Notes under the pieces: generated by a model
The model's database searches: none
Told to the model about the DNA's origin: nothing
Seen by the model: the letters and a program-made list of their open reading frames with translations, nothing else
Assembly: GCA_001799695.1 (NCBI GenBank)
Contig: MGTY01000117.1
Coordinates: forward strand, 1-63,012
DNA length: 63,012 nucleotides
Direction of reading: 5' to 3'
From: Elusimicrobia bacterium GWA2_69_24
GTDB taxonomy: Bacteria; Elusimicrobiota; Elusimicrobia; UBA1565
Position numbers and translations under genes: made by a program
In this document: positions 8,501-16,646 of the stretch, piece after piece
How positions within the stretch are numbered: position 1 is the first letter of the stretch
Layout: each line of letters begins with the position of its first letter

Positions 8501-9408
8501 GCGTCTGCGGGAGATTGCAGCTGGCCCTGCTCCTCCTGGTCCAGCCGGTCCCGGCGGGGACGCCTCAGCCGCCGGCGGCCTGGGAGGACCTGCGCCGCCG
8601 CATCCGGGGCCTGGCCATGTTCCCGACCTCGGACGGAGGGGCGGCCTCCCTGGACTTCCTGGCCAAGCGTCTGGCCACGGGCGAGCCCCTCCGCTATCTC
8701 AAGCGCACTCCCTTCCAGGTCGAACCTGGCAGCGGCTTTTTCCCGGTACTGCGCCATCCCATGCTCGTGTCCACCGCCCTGGGGGGTGCGTCCATGACGG
8801 AGGTCAGCCCCCAGTCCGTGGCGGCGTCCGGTCCGCCTTCGCGGCCTGGGCCGCCGCCGGCGCCGGAGCGGACCGGGGTCCCGGCGCCCGTCACGCCGCG
8901 GGACACCGTCGTCGCCGAGACTTTGCGCCTGTTCGCGTCCTTGCGAGGGCGTCGCGGGGTCGACCGCGCGGGCTGTCCCCCGGAGGAGGGCCTGCTGCTC
9001 GACCCCGCAGGCGGTCCGGATTTGTGCAGCATGGGCCAGGATTCGCGCTGGGACGTCAACGCACGGCACCCGATGGTCCAGGCGGTGCTGGAATCCGGGC
9101 TCCCGGCGCAGACCCAGGCCGCCTATCTCGCGTCCATGGTGTACACGGCGGCCAACCGCAATATGGGGTCCATCACCGATACGGAGGATGCTTTCTTCCA
9201 GGCGGTCCTGGTCGGCGAGCTCTGCCGGCGGGATACCCTAAAGCGGGACGTTCTGTCCGATGGAGATGAAGGGCGCCTGGATGACGAAGAACTGCGACGC
9301 CTTCTGCAGGAAGGAGCGTTCGTGCAGGTGGATGGAGACGCTCCCGGTGGTCCAGGACACCTGCCGGATGTGGTCCCTGGTCAGCCACTCGTAGACCCGC
9401 CCTCCTGA
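5500..9408 (+). CDS. Large divergent Hsp90/GHKL-like protein C
   Basis: 1302 aa. The N-terminus repeats the B signature (FRIDRKRTLDKLMRYQLPD, then VEVRFDGAPF at about 66-76). Residues about 255-270 carry NASQTLVVRNAEYRK, the best match to the segment after the Hsp90-like N-domain. The long middle part is unassigned. Pro-rich linkers occur at about 860-890 and 1107-1135. The region that aligns with the end of B (HPMVQAVLESG to about VLVGELC) finishes near 9235. The last ~57 residues, to 9408, are read antisense to the convergent gene at 9238-9507 and look like run-on after loss of the original stop. It is probably cytoplasmic and acts with B and A. Confidence 0.5.
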   Translation: MAEAEAVLVDAGAFRIDRKRTLDKLMRYQLPDPAMYVLLLVRCAVAGGASRVAFQRLEAASGGVEVRFDGAPFTAAELEYPYAALFKGARKEGRRGRELALALLSLLRLEPRRVSLLSGAKGERVLLQLESLESESVGPAEDSGTLTVLRVLPRMGGKPLWGAHSAELLRDHCRLSPIPIVVEGKAVPRGLPPERRICPYPVDEDGVRGWIDLPYGLWGRSDVSTAWYGVAAGAIQESLSTVQVVGELNDDRFQPNASQTLVVRNAEYRKVMALLSRSADGLLRGAVDVQNQRIDSVCGYLDVAPLRQYWSRQLALAAGKRETGWLSRLARFLGELSIPPEWADNVSALELDIRRTLWLRGAACRLLTSPQKDRKDELRQALWAARLLVSADLKSLSLADLLRQKEVMGYVPFSTEPFPGLEMSFCSVWRIHPGELDFAAALLGRELVDVTPLLEKAARDGSLGPVPAHRTPVLEQIGITDLALRVPFSEDDFSGEIGLRFSRGGANIHLFQRGLPVSYTAAPQPLRFTAVVTGTGDLAAAAAVVMKAAPALYERAAEVFSPLARSNESRALRPHLIDFLEWSTAGTKGELPVDRRWVAKALLWPERTEGGSWSHEKMREALDDGEQLFFAKKPEAGFAISRVFEDSRFSAEFLGRLFPDCVAAAFPGKEDCWMVHRKGPGDCAHGAAGGCLAEWTVDGQPAHLALGGGKGASELRQPYGTVWVFGTAEPVRSLPDEAGLALLTALLRERGTLYDRPDHPLRLCLLRALRYFFAPPWKSPAAGSRLHRRFYELVWRLPFFRRPQGTWTLLELEGFLSRGQLLTCLKPGVSGGERDCAILADEELSLIQALWPARKSQLEPASAPTVSAGAAAPPLLEWQRAPAPPASGAPTDLLDAGFGSEMLYERILSLGTLRARIGLPAEPLPGLSVRLSPGKGPRRFLLQPRELKLSGKMLLDVSGYAGSVLQGRGLHPDLARGALVLCYRFLSDLIVAWPGFDPASRVCGRLQLALLLLVQPVPAGTPQPPAAWEDLRRRIRGLAMFPTSDGGAASLDFLAKRLATGEPLRYLKRTPFQVEPGSGFFPVLRHPMLVSTALGGASMTEVSPQSVAASGPPSRPGPPPAPERTGVPAPVTPRDTVVAETLRLFASLRGRRGVDRAGCPPEEGLLLDPAGGPDLCSMGQDSRWDVNARHPMVQAVLESGLPAQTQAAYLASMVYTAANRNMGSITDTEDAFFQAVLVGELCRRDTLKRDVLSDGDEGRLDDEELRRLLQEGAFVQVDGDAPGGPGHLPDVVPGQPLVDPPS

Positions 9409-9507
9409 AGATGTCCGCTCCGACCAGACCACCGAGTCGATCCAGGGGATCTGCTTCGGGTCGGTGGACGCTCCGATCTCCGGGAACGGCGTGGCGATTT
9501 CGCTCAT
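9238..9507 (-). CDS. Small conserved-looking protein of unknown function (89 aa)
   Basis: 89 aa from ATG 9507. A clean Shine-Dalgarno (GGAGGA, 4 bases before the ATG on the minus strand) supports it over the antisense tail of gene C. The protein is mixed alpha/beta, without signal peptide or membrane segment, and I recognise no family. It follows the GspF-like gene by 38 bases on the same strand and may be co-transcribed. Its last 171 bases overlap the 3' end of gene C in antisense; its TAG (9238-9240) falls where homology between B and C stops, so C rather than this gene is likely over-extended. Confidence 0.5.
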   Translation of the reverse strand: MSEIATPFPEIGASTDPKQIPWIDSVVWSERTSSGGRVYEWLTRDHIRQVSWTTGSVSIHLHERSFLQKASQFFVIQAPFISIGQNVPL

Positions 9508-9545
9508 GGATCCTCCGAGATGGACTCCGCTGCAGTATATCCTAA

Positions 9546-10484
9546 TTAGAACAGGACGCCCTGCCCCATCCGGGAGGAATAGGCGGACTTGTAGAAGCCG
9601 ATCACCTTGAGCGCCACGACCGCGGCGACCGCCAGCAGGATGAGGGTGGGGATGAGGTTGAGGAGGGTGGAGACCGCGGCCTCGTTGCGCTCCCGGGCCC
9701 GTTCGTGGAGCCGGGCGAGCTCCGAGTCGAGCTTCCCCGCCTCCTCCGCGCTTTGCACATAGTCGATGTCCTCCTGGTCGAACAGCGCGAAGGCGGCGAG
9801 GATGGCCGCCATGCTCCCGCCGCGGTCCGCGAGCGCCGCGGCGCCGCGCAGCCCCCGGTCTTCCGGGGAGAGCCCCGCCGCGCGTCCGGCGAGCTCCACG
9901 GTCTTGGACAGGGAAAGCCCCGCGCGCACGAGCAGGGCCAGGTAGTGGGCCAGGGCCGCGCGCAGGAAGGAGCCGGCGAAGGGGAGGTGCCGGCGTAGGC
10001 CGGGCAGACCCAGCAGGGAACGCGCCGCGAGGTAGATGACGGCGAAGGCGAGGTAGAGCGGCACCAAGGACGCCAGGCAGTGGAAGAAGAAGGTCGCCGG
10101 GCCGTGGTTCACCAGGGTTTGCGCGTTCATGGCCACGGGGATGAAGTGGAGGATGAATACCGGGTAGGCGCATTTGGGCAGGACCTTGAGCCAGAAGCGG
10201 CGCCGTTCCTCCAGGCTTTGGGCGATGAGGCCGAGGACTTCGTCGAGCCGACCCGTCCCCTCGCCCGCGGCCACGGCCTCCGCCTGCCAGGGGGGGAACT
10301 CCCCGGGCCGCCGGCGCATAGCCTCGCTGAAGGTCCCGCCGCCCTCGATCTCCTCAGCCATGCGCAAAAGCGAGGACTGCCCCTCGCGCTGAGCGTACTG
10401 GCGCAGGGCCTTGCCCGCGGACTGGCCGGCCCGGCAGGCGTTGGACAGGGAGCGGAAGAGCTGGATCTTCTTGAGCGAGAACAT
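9546..10484 (-). CDS. Type II secretion/type IV pilus inner-membrane protein F family (GspF/PilC-like)
   Basis: 312 aa. It has the expected arrangement of two helical T2SSF domains (about 15-90, with GGGTFSEAMRRRP and GEGTGRLDEVL; and about 195-275, with AGLSLSKTVELAG and EEAGKLDSEL), each followed by hydrophobic segments (about 108-175 and 280-303). It is shorter than the usual ~400 aa GspF/PilC, lacking most of the N-terminal cytoplasmic extension. The family sits in the inner membrane as the platform on which the assembly ATPase acts. No other pilus or secretion genes are adjacent, but a PilT-like ATPase is at 33551. It diverges from the gene at 10524, with 39 bases between them. Confidence 0.85.
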   Translation of the reverse strand: MFSLKKIQLFRSLSNACRAGQSAGKALRQYAQREGQSSLLRMAEEIEGGGTFSEAMRRRPGEFPPWQAEAVAAGEGTGRLDEVLGLIAQSLEERRRFWLKVLPKCAYPVFILHFIPVAMNAQTLVNHGPATFFFHCLASLVPLYLAFAVIYLAARSLLGLPGLRRHLPFAGSFLRAALAHYLALLVRAGLSLSKTVELAGRAAGLSPEDRGLRGAAALADRGGSMAAILAAFALFDQEDIDYVQSAEEAGKLDSELARLHERARERNEAAVSTLLNLIPTLILLAVAAVVALKVIGFYKSAYSSRMGQGVLF

Positions 10485-10523
10485 GGGGCCCGGTCCGTAT
10501 ATCCTATATGATATCTTTCCCCC

Positions 10524-11165
10524 GTGAGAGCTCTCCTCCTCGTCCTCTGCCTATCCTGCGCCGCCGCGGCCCGGGCGGCGGACGTCTTCCCCTCCTTCGC
10601 CGCGCTGGGCTCCTCGCACACCTCGGGGAAGGATTACCGCATTGAGGTGGCGGACCGTCGTTCCACGGTCACCGTGTTCGCCATCCACGGCGGGGCCATC
10701 GAGCCCGGGACCGAGGCGGTCGCCGCCGCGCTGGCGGGGACGGACTGGAACCTCTACCGTTTCGAGAGCTTGCTCTCCAGCGCGCCCTGGCGTCTGCATC
10801 TGACCGCGGCGCATTACGACGAGCCCGGGGCCCTGGCCCTGGCCGCCCGCAGCCGCCTGGGCGTCGCGATCCACGGCCAGCGCGACCCGGGCCAGTCCGT
10901 GTGCGTGGGCGGGGGGAACGAATCCCTGCGTCAGGCGGTGGCCGACGCTCTCTCGGCCGCCGGGTTCGAGACCGAGCAGCCCTGCCGGCGGCTCCCGGGA
11001 AGGAGTCCCGCCAACCTGGTCAACCGACCGAAGGACGGAGGCGTCCAGCTCGAGTTGTCGGCCGACCTGCTCCGGGAACTGCCCGCTCAGGAGGACCGTC
11101 TGGGGCGGTTCTGCGCCGCGTTGCGCGCCGGGGTCAATGCGGCCGGCCGGAATCCAAGTCGTTGA
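10524..11165 (+). CDS. Secreted poly-gamma-glutamate hydrolase family protein
   Basis: 213 aa from GTG 10524. A signal peptide covers residues 1-18 (LLLVLCLSCAAAARA). The mature part shows the signature of the phage-type poly-gamma-glutamate hydrolase family (PF05908): a beta strand leading to IHGGAIEPGTE at about 54-64, then LHLTAAHYDEP at about 92-102, then VCVGGGNESLRQAVADAL. The His, Glu and His residues in the first two motifs are the expected zinc ligands. The likely role is hydrolysis of gamma-glutamyl or similar amide bonds in the periplasm. Members are known from phages and bacteria. The gene is followed at once by an interspersed repeat and the convergent RND gene. Confidence 0.75.
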   Translation: MRALLLVLCLSCAAAARAADVFPSFAALGSSHTSGKDYRIEVADRRSTVTVFAIHGGAIEPGTEAVAAALAGTDWNLYRFESLLSSAPWRLHLTAAHYDEPGALALAARSRLGVAIHGQRDPGQSVCVGGGNESLRQAVADALSAAGFETEQPCRRLPGRSPANLVNRPKDGGVQLELSADLLRELPAQEDRLGRFCAALRAGVNAAGRNPSR

Positions 11166-11170
11166 TGGTC

Positions 11171-11255
11171 CGTCATTCCGGCGGAAGCCGGAATCCAGGC
11201 CGTTCGTACTCCGTTGACGGCGTGCGGCTGGATCCCGGCTTCCGCCGGGATGACG
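11171..11255. repeat. Interspersed palindromic repeat, family R1
   Basis: Begins GTCATTCCGGCGGAAGCCGG and ends with the inverted counterpart (CCCGGCTTCCGCCGGGATGAC). Two imperfect hairpins flank a short centre. It lies between convergent genes. Other copies are at 18251, 21152 and 33466. Confidence 0.8.
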
Positions 11256-11315
11256 GCAAAGAACAATGCGGGATGACGGCAAAGAACAATGCGGGATGAC
11301 GGCAAAGAACAATGC
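11247..11315 (+). repeat. Three tandem copies of a 23-bp unit
   Basis: The unit starts GGGATGACGGCAAAG and is repeated exactly at 11247, 11270 and 11293, with a partial fourth copy. Its first ten bases are the end of the R1 element, so the array probably arose by slippage at the repeat edge. Confidence 0.8.
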
Positions 11316-11349
11316 GGGATGACGACTTGACGGTAGGAGGGAATCGGGG

Positions 11350-14300
11350 TCAGCGCGGCTGGGTGGAAGCCTGGACGAAAGCCGTGAGCTCCGCGGGCTT
11401 CTTGCGCTCGATGCGCGAGAGCAGGCTGTAGGCGCAGGGGACGACCAGGAGCGTCAAGAGCGTCGACACCAGGACGCCGCCGATGACGGTCACGGCCATG
11501 GGGATGCGGGTCTCGGCCCCGGGACCGAGGGCCAGGGCCGGGGGTAGGGCCGCGGCGATGGTAGCGATGGAGGTCATGAGGATCGGCCGCAGGCGGATGG
11601 GGCAGGCCTCCAGCAGGGCGGCGCGGACCTCCAGCCCCTCCGAGCGGCGCTGATTCGTGAAATCCACCAGCAGGATCGAGTTCTTCTTCACGATCCCCAT
11701 CAGCAGGATCAGCCCGATCATCGAATAGAGGTTGAGGCTGGTCCCCGTCGCCAGCAGGGCCAGGAAGGCTCCGGACACGCTGAAGGGCAGGGCCAGCAGG
11801 ACGGTGAAGGGGTGCACGAAGCTGTTGAACTGGGAGCCCAGCACCATGTAGGCCACGAGGATGCCCAGGAGCAGGGCGATCTTCAGGCTGTCGAAGGATT
11901 CCTTGAAGGTCCGGGCCGAGCCCGAGAACACGATGTGATAGCCGTCGGGCAGGGTCTCTCCGGCGATGCGCCGGACCGCTTCCAGGGCGTCGGCCTGGGA
12001 TTTCCCCGGGGCGATGTTGGCGAAGATTCCGATGGCGCGCTCACGGTCCTTGCGCATGATGGAGGAGAGCGTGGTGCGCTCCTCGATGCGGACCACCTCG
12101 GACAGTCTGATGAGCTCGCCGCGGTTGTTGCGCACGTAGAACTTGCCGATGTCCTCGGCCTTGAGCCGGAAGGGGATCTCGGCCCGCACCCGCACCTCGT
12201 AGCGCCGGCCGTTCTCGGTGAAATAGCCCGCGCGCACCCCGCCCACCATGGAGTTGATGACGAGCCCTACGGACTGGATGGAGACGCCCCGCGCGTAGGC
12301 CTTGGCCCGGTCCGGGAAGACCCGGACCTCCGGCATCCCGGCGCGGTAGTCCGTGTCCACATCCGCCATGAGCCCGGTGGCCTCCAGTTGGCCCATCAGA
12401 GTCCCGGAGAGCTCGATGAGCTTGTCCCAGTCCGGGCCGCGCAGGGAGAACTCCACGGGCATGGAGCGCCCGGACCCGAACCCGGACTGCGAGGGGTCCA
12501 CGGGCACGGCCTTCACATCGGGGATCTTGTTGAGCTCCTTGCGCGCCAGCTTCATGACGTCTCCCTGCGTGGGGCGCTTGCCGTCAGGGCCCGCGGGGCG
12601 GTCCTTGGGCTGCTTCAGGGTGACGAAGAGCATCCCGCCCGACACGTCGCCCCCGCCCATGCCGCCGGCCGCGCCGAAGTAGCGGTTGGTGATGGGCTGG
12701 GCCATCAGCCACTTGCCGATCTCCTGGAACTTGGCGTCGGTGAAGTCGATGGAGGAGCCGACCGGGGTCTGGACGCGCAGGAGGAACATGGACTGGTCCT
12801 GGGGCGGGGTGAACTCCTTGCGCAGCTTCTTCACCGATAGGGTGGAGGCGCCGAAGAAGAGCAGGGCCAGGCCGATGACCTTCCAGCGGTGGTCCAGGCA
12901 GACTCCCAGGACCTTCCGGTAGTTCTCGGCCAGGGCCTTGAAGGTCGCGCCCGCGATCCGGGTCATGAAGTTGGAGCGCTCGCTGGATTCCAGGAACTGG
13001 GAGGTGCGCATGGGGGTCAAGGTTAGCGCTTCCAGGAGCGAGAACAGCACCGCCGCCGAGATGGTGACCCCGAACTGGAAGAAGAACTTGCCGATGATCC
13101 CCTCCATGAAGACCACGGGCACGAAGATGGCCAGTATGGCCACCGTGGCGGCCATGGCCGCGAAGGTGATCTCGCGGGCGCCCCGGGCGGAGGCGGTCAC
13201 GCGGTCCTGTCCCAACTCCCGGTGCCGGACGATGTTCTCCAGCACCATGATGGCGTCGTCCACCACGATGCCGATGGCCAGGGTCAGTCCCAGCATGGAG
13301 AAGCTGTTGAGGGTGAAGCCCATGAAGTAGGTGACGATGAAGGTCCCCAGCACCGAGGTGGGGATGGCGAGCAGGATGTTGATGGTGGAGGACCAGGTGC
13401 CCAGGAAGAGCCAGCAGACCAGCGAGGTGAGCAGGGCCGATAGGACGAGGTTGAAGTTCAACTCGTGCACCGCTTCGGCGATGAAGCGGGTGGAGTCGAA
13501 GTTGACGCCCAGTTCCATCCCTTCGGGCAAGGACTCCTGGGCCTCCTGCACGTGCTCCACGACGTGCTTGGCCACCGCCACCGAGTTGGCGCCCCGCTGC
13601 TTGCGGATGCCCAGCCCGACCGCGCGCTTGCCGTTGACCCGGGCGATGCGCCGGATGTCGGCCAGGCCGTTCTCGATGCGGGCGATCTCGCGGATCTTGA
13701 TGGGGACGTGGATGGGCTGGCCGCCGCGCTGGGTGATGAGCAGGTTCTCGAAGTCCTCGGCGGTGAGGAACTCCCCCAAGGTGCGGACGTTGAGCTCCTT
13801 GAGCGAAGTCTCGATGCGCCCCGCGGGGACCTCGGCGTGCTCCCGCGCGATCGCGGCGAGGACGTCCTCGGCCGTGACCTGCATCTGTTCCATCTTGCGG
13901 GCGTCCAGCCAGACCCGCAGGTTGCGGTCCGCCAGCCCGCCCAGGAAGACCTCGCCCACGCCGGGGATGGTCTGGAACCTCTGCTTGAGCTGGGTCTCGA
14001 CGAAGGTCATCATCTCGGGGAGGGGCCGCTCGCCCGACAGCGCGAGCCACAGGATGGGCTGGTCCTCGGGGTTGGATTTCCGCACGGTCGGCGGGTCCAT
14101 GTCGCGGGGCAGGCGGCGCTGGATCGAGGCCAGCTTGGCCTGGACCTCCTGGAGGGCCACGTCGATATCCCGGTTCAGCTCGAACTCGACCGTGACCGAG
14201 GCTTGTCCCTGGCGGGAGGTGGAGGCGATCTCCCGCACGCCCTCGACCGTGGTCATGGCGTCCTCGACCGCATCCACGATCTCGGTCTCCATGATCTCCG

Positions 14301-14466
14301 GGGCCGCCCCCTCCCAGCCCAGGGAGATGGAGAGCACGGGGAAGTCCACGTCCGGCATCAGGCTCACGCCCATGCGGGAGAAGCCGATCCACCCGAAGAA
14401 CATGAGGCCGAGCATGAGCATCCAGGCGAAGACCGGGTTCCTGATGGAGACGTCGGAGATGCTCAC
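11350..14466 (-). CDS. RND-family efflux transporter permease
   Basis: 1038 aa, the usual length for an HAE1/AcrB-type or CzcA-like inner-membrane pump. Seen: N-terminal segment SIRNPVFAWMLMLGLMFFG (about 5-25), the porter domain with VALQEVQAKLA and FQTIPGVGEV, the first membrane bundle with DDAIMVLENIVRHRE (about 410) and VFMEGIIGKFFFQFG, and the second bundle with NLYSMIGLILLMGIVKKNSIL near the C-terminus. It drives proton-coupled export with a TolC channel. The GTG start overlaps the stop of the preceding TolC-like gene (GTGA at 14463-14466), so the two are coupled. No periplasmic adaptor gene is adjacent. Confidence 0.93.
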   Translation of the reverse strand: MSISDVSIRNPVFAWMLMLGLMFFGWIGFSRMGVSLMPDVDFPVLSISLGWEGAAPEIMETEIVDAVEDAMTTVEGVREIASTSRQGQASVTVEFELNRDIDVALQEVQAKLASIQRRLPRDMDPPTVRKSNPEDQPILWLALSGERPLPEMMTFVETQLKQRFQTIPGVGEVFLGGLADRNLRVWLDARKMEQMQVTAEDVLAAIAREHAEVPAGRIETSLKELNVRTLGEFLTAEDFENLLITQRGGQPIHVPIKIREIARIENGLADIRRIARVNGKRAVGLGIRKQRGANSVAVAKHVVEHVQEAQESLPEGMELGVNFDSTRFIAEAVHELNFNLVLSALLTSLVCWLFLGTWSSTINILLAIPTSVLGTFIVTYFMGFTLNSFSMLGLTLAIGIVVDDAIMVLENIVRHRELGQDRVTASARGAREITFAAMAATVAILAIFVPVVFMEGIIGKFFFQFGVTISAAVLFSLLEALTLTPMRTSQFLESSERSNFMTRIAGATFKALAENYRKVLGVCLDHRWKVIGLALLFFGASTLSVKKLRKEFTPPQDQSMFLLRVQTPVGSSIDFTDAKFQEIGKWLMAQPITNRYFGAAGGMGGGDVSGGMLFVTLKQPKDRPAGPDGKRPTQGDVMKLARKELNKIPDVKAVPVDPSQSGFGSGRSMPVEFSLRGPDWDKLIELSGTLMGQLEATGLMADVDTDYRAGMPEVRVFPDRAKAYARGVSIQSVGLVINSMVGGVRAGYFTENGRRYEVRVRAEIPFRLKAEDIGKFYVRNNRGELIRLSEVVRIEERTTLSSIMRKDRERAIGIFANIAPGKSQADALEAVRRIAGETLPDGYHIVFSGSARTFKESFDSLKIALLLGILVAYMVLGSQFNSFVHPFTVLLALPFSVSGAFLALLATGTSLNLYSMIGLILLMGIVKKNSILLVDFTNQRRSEGLEVRAALLEACPIRLRPILMTSIATIAAALPPALALGPGAETRIPMAVTVIGGVLVSTLLTLLVVPCAYSLLSRIERKKPAELTAFVQASTQPR

Positions 14467-15743
14467 CGGCGCACCGCTCCGGCGGCCGCGTCCAGGCGGA
14501 TGCGCGACAGGACCAGGTCCACGCGCGCCTGTTCCAGGCGCAGGCGGGTCTGCTGGAGGTTGTTGAGGGCGCCCAGGACGTCGAGGTTGGTCACCAGGGC
14601 CAGGCGGTAGTCGTCCGCCTGGGACTTGGCGTTGGCCTCGGCCAGGGCCACGGCCCTCTCGAACGCCGTGACCGCGGACAGGCCGGACTGCACGTCGGAG
14701 TACGCGGTCCGCACCTCGGTCTCGGCTCGGCGCAGGACCTGCGCGAGCGCGGCCTCGGCCCGGCGCCGGCGCGCCTCCCCCTGGGAGACCTGGGCCACGG
14801 TCCGGCCGCCCTGATAGAGGGGGAGCGCGGCCGAGAAGAGCAGGTCCCAGCGCACGTCCTCCACCGAGCCGACCCGCCGGAGATAGTAGTTGCCGTCCAG
14901 CGCGGCCACCGGCCAGCGGGCGCGCCGGGCGATCTCCACCGAGACCTTGGCCGCCTCCGCGTCGCCGCGCCGGGCCTCCACGTCGGGCCGGGTGCGGCAG
15001 CGTGCGAGGCAGGTCTCCAGGGCGGCGGCGGGGGTCATGGGCGCCTCGGCCGGCACCAGCCGGTCCGCGAGCCCGGTCAAAAAGCGCAGGGTCTCCTGGG
15101 CGTCGAGTTCGCGCCGTTCCGCCTGCTCGAACTCCGCGAAGAGCTGGGCGAGCTGGGATTGGGCGGCCAGGACCTCACTGCGCCGGGTCCGCCCGATCTT
15201 CTCGCGTTCCTTGAGCTCGCGGATGCGGTCCAGGGTGATTATGACCAGGGCCTTCCGTATGCCCAACTCGCGGTGCACCCCGAAGAGGTCCAGGTAGGCC
15301 GCGGAAACGTCGGAGAAGAGCAGGTCCTTGGCCCGGGCCAGGTCGAGGTCGGCGCTGCGCCCCTGGGACTTGGCGATCCGTACGGCGAGGAACTCCCGCA
15401 GGCCCGTGAAGAGCGGCTGATGGGCCGCCACGTGCAGGTCGGGCCGGCTGGTGCGGGATCCCGCGCCGCTCGACTTGTCTTGATAGAGCTGGGATCCCAC
15501 TAGGGAAAGGGAGGGTTGTACCGCGGACCACAGCTCGTCCACGCGGGCCCAGGCTTCGGCCGCGGTCTCAGCCTGCTGCGCGAGGGTCTCGCTCTGGACC
15601 AGGGCCCGGTCGAAGGCCTCGTCCAGGGTGAGGGCGCGGCCCGCGGTGGAGACCTCGATGGGCGGCCACTCCGCGTCGCCCGCGGGAGCGGGAGGGGCTG
15701 CGAAGAGCAGGGGAAGCGGGAGCAGAGCGAGGATGTGGAGCAT
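14463..15743 (-). CDS. TolC-family outer-membrane efflux protein
   Basis: 426 aa from ATG 15743, chosen because the signal peptide (MLHILALLPLPLLFAAPPAPAG) begins there; an upstream TTG would add a non-signal extension. The mature part is long alpha-helical repeats rich in Ala, Glu, Gln and Arg, with the family pattern LTLDEAFDRALVQSETLAQQ near the N-terminus and the equivalent ALAQVLRRAETEVRTAYSDV in the second half. It should form a trimeric outer-membrane and periplasmic channel with the RND permease encoded immediately downstream. The gene diverges from mtgA, with about 50 bases between starts. Confidence 0.9.
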   Translation of the reverse strand: MLHILALLPLPLLFAAPPAPAGDAEWPPIEVSTAGRALTLDEAFDRALVQSETLAQQAETAAEAWARVDELWSAVQPSLSLVGSQLYQDKSSGAGSRTSRPDLHVAAHQPLFTGLREFLAVRIAKSQGRSADLDLARAKDLLFSDVSAAYLDLFGVHRELGIRKALVIITLDRIRELKEREKIGRTRRSEVLAAQSQLAQLFAEFEQAERRELDAQETLRFLTGLADRLVPAEAPMTPAAALETCLARCRTRPDVEARRGDAEAAKVSVEIARRARWPVAALDGNYYLRRVGSVEDVRWDLLFSAALPLYQGGRTVAQVSQGEARRRRAEAALAQVLRRAETEVRTAYSDVQSGLSAVTAFERAVALAEANAKSQADDYRLALVTNLDVLGALNNLQQTRLRLEQARVDLVLSRIRLDAAAGAVRR

Positions 15744-15794
15744 AGCTTCGGTACGCAAGTTTATCAAACTGCGGTATCATATCGCAGGTCGTCC

Positions 15795-16646
15795 ATGGGG
15801 AAGCCCAGAAAGGAGCGGGGAACGCTCGACTACGTCGTTTTCGCGCTCGCCGCGGGGATGCTCGTGTCCTTGGCGTACATCCTCTGGCTGCCTGACGTGT
15901 CCTGGCTCAAGACCAAGAACCCCAAGACCACGGCCTACATCGAGCGGCGGCGCGCTCGCCTGGCCGGGGAGAAGAAGAAGTTCTCGCCGCGCATGAGCTG
16001 GGTGGGCTACGATCGGATCTCGGAGAACCTCAAGCACGCGGTACTGGTGGCCGAGGACGGCGCCTTCTACCAGCACAAGGGCATCGACTGGTTCGAGATC
16101 CGCGCCGCCTTCGAGCGGGACCTCAAGGAGAAGCGCTTCGCCTACGGCGGGAGCACCATCACCCAGCAGGTCGCCCGCAACCTGTTCCTGTCCCCCAGCA
16201 AGAACCCCCTGCGCAAGGTCAAGGAGATGCTGGTCGCCAAGCAGTTGGAGCGCAGCTTGTCCAAGCGCCGCATCTTCGAGCTCTACCTCAACATCGCCGA
16301 GTGGGGGGACGGGATATACGGCGCGGAAGCCGCGGCGCAGGCCTACTTCGGCAAGAGCGCCGCGGAGCTGAGCCCGGACGAGGCGGTCGCCATGGCCGTG
16401 GTCCTGCCCAGCCCCCGGCGCCACAGCCCCGCCAAGAAGGGGCGCTACGTGGAGCGGAACATGTCCCGCGTGCTGCGGCGCATGAAGGCCTCCGGCTACA
16501 TGACGGAGGAGGCGGAGGAGATCGATCCGGAAGAGCCCAGCTGGCTCGACGACAGCCTCCCGACCCCCCCGGCGATCGAAGGGGCCCCGTCAGCGGAATC
16601 GGCCGTGGAGTCCTCCACGGCGCTCCCGAAAGGCCTGGATCTCTAA
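15795..16646 (+). CDS. mtgA: Monofunctional biosynthetic peptidoglycan transglycosylase
   Basis: 283 aa from ATG 15795. One transmembrane helix (about 12-31, YVVFALAAGMLVSLAYIL) anchors a GT51 domain. The catalytic motif EDGAFYQHKG has the Glu at residue 87, followed by GGSTITQQVARNLFLSP (118-134), KEMLVAKQLE and ELYLNIAEWGDGIYG. GT51 enzymes polymerise lipid II into glycan strands on the outer face of the inner membrane. No transpeptidase domain follows; the last 35 residues are a Ser/Pro/Ala-rich tail not typical of MtgA. The 3' end overlaps the convergent peptidase gene by 4 bases. Confidence 0.92.
   Translation: MGKPRKERGTLDYVVFALAAGMLVSLAYILWLPDVSWLKTKNPKTTAYIERRRARLAGEKKKFSPRMSWVGYDRISENLKHAVLVAEDGAFYQHKGIDWFEIRAAFERDLKEKRFAYGGSTITQQVARNLFLSPSKNPLRKVKEMLVAKQLERSLSKRRIFELYLNIAEWGDGIYGAEAAAQAYFGKSAAELSPDEAVAMAVVLPSPRRHSPAKKGRYVERNMSRVLRRMKASGYMTEEAEEIDPEEPSWLDDSLPTPPAIEGAPSAESAVESSTALPKGLDL

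Noticed and set aside
11247-11315. Three 23-bp repeats that could be taken for a CRISPR array
   Set aside because: The units are directly contiguous with no spacers and there are no cas genes.
12584-14392. A ~600-codon frame overlapping the RND gene in another minus-strand frame
   Set aside because: Low-complexity His/Gly/Arg/Pro composition; the RND frame has full family motifs.
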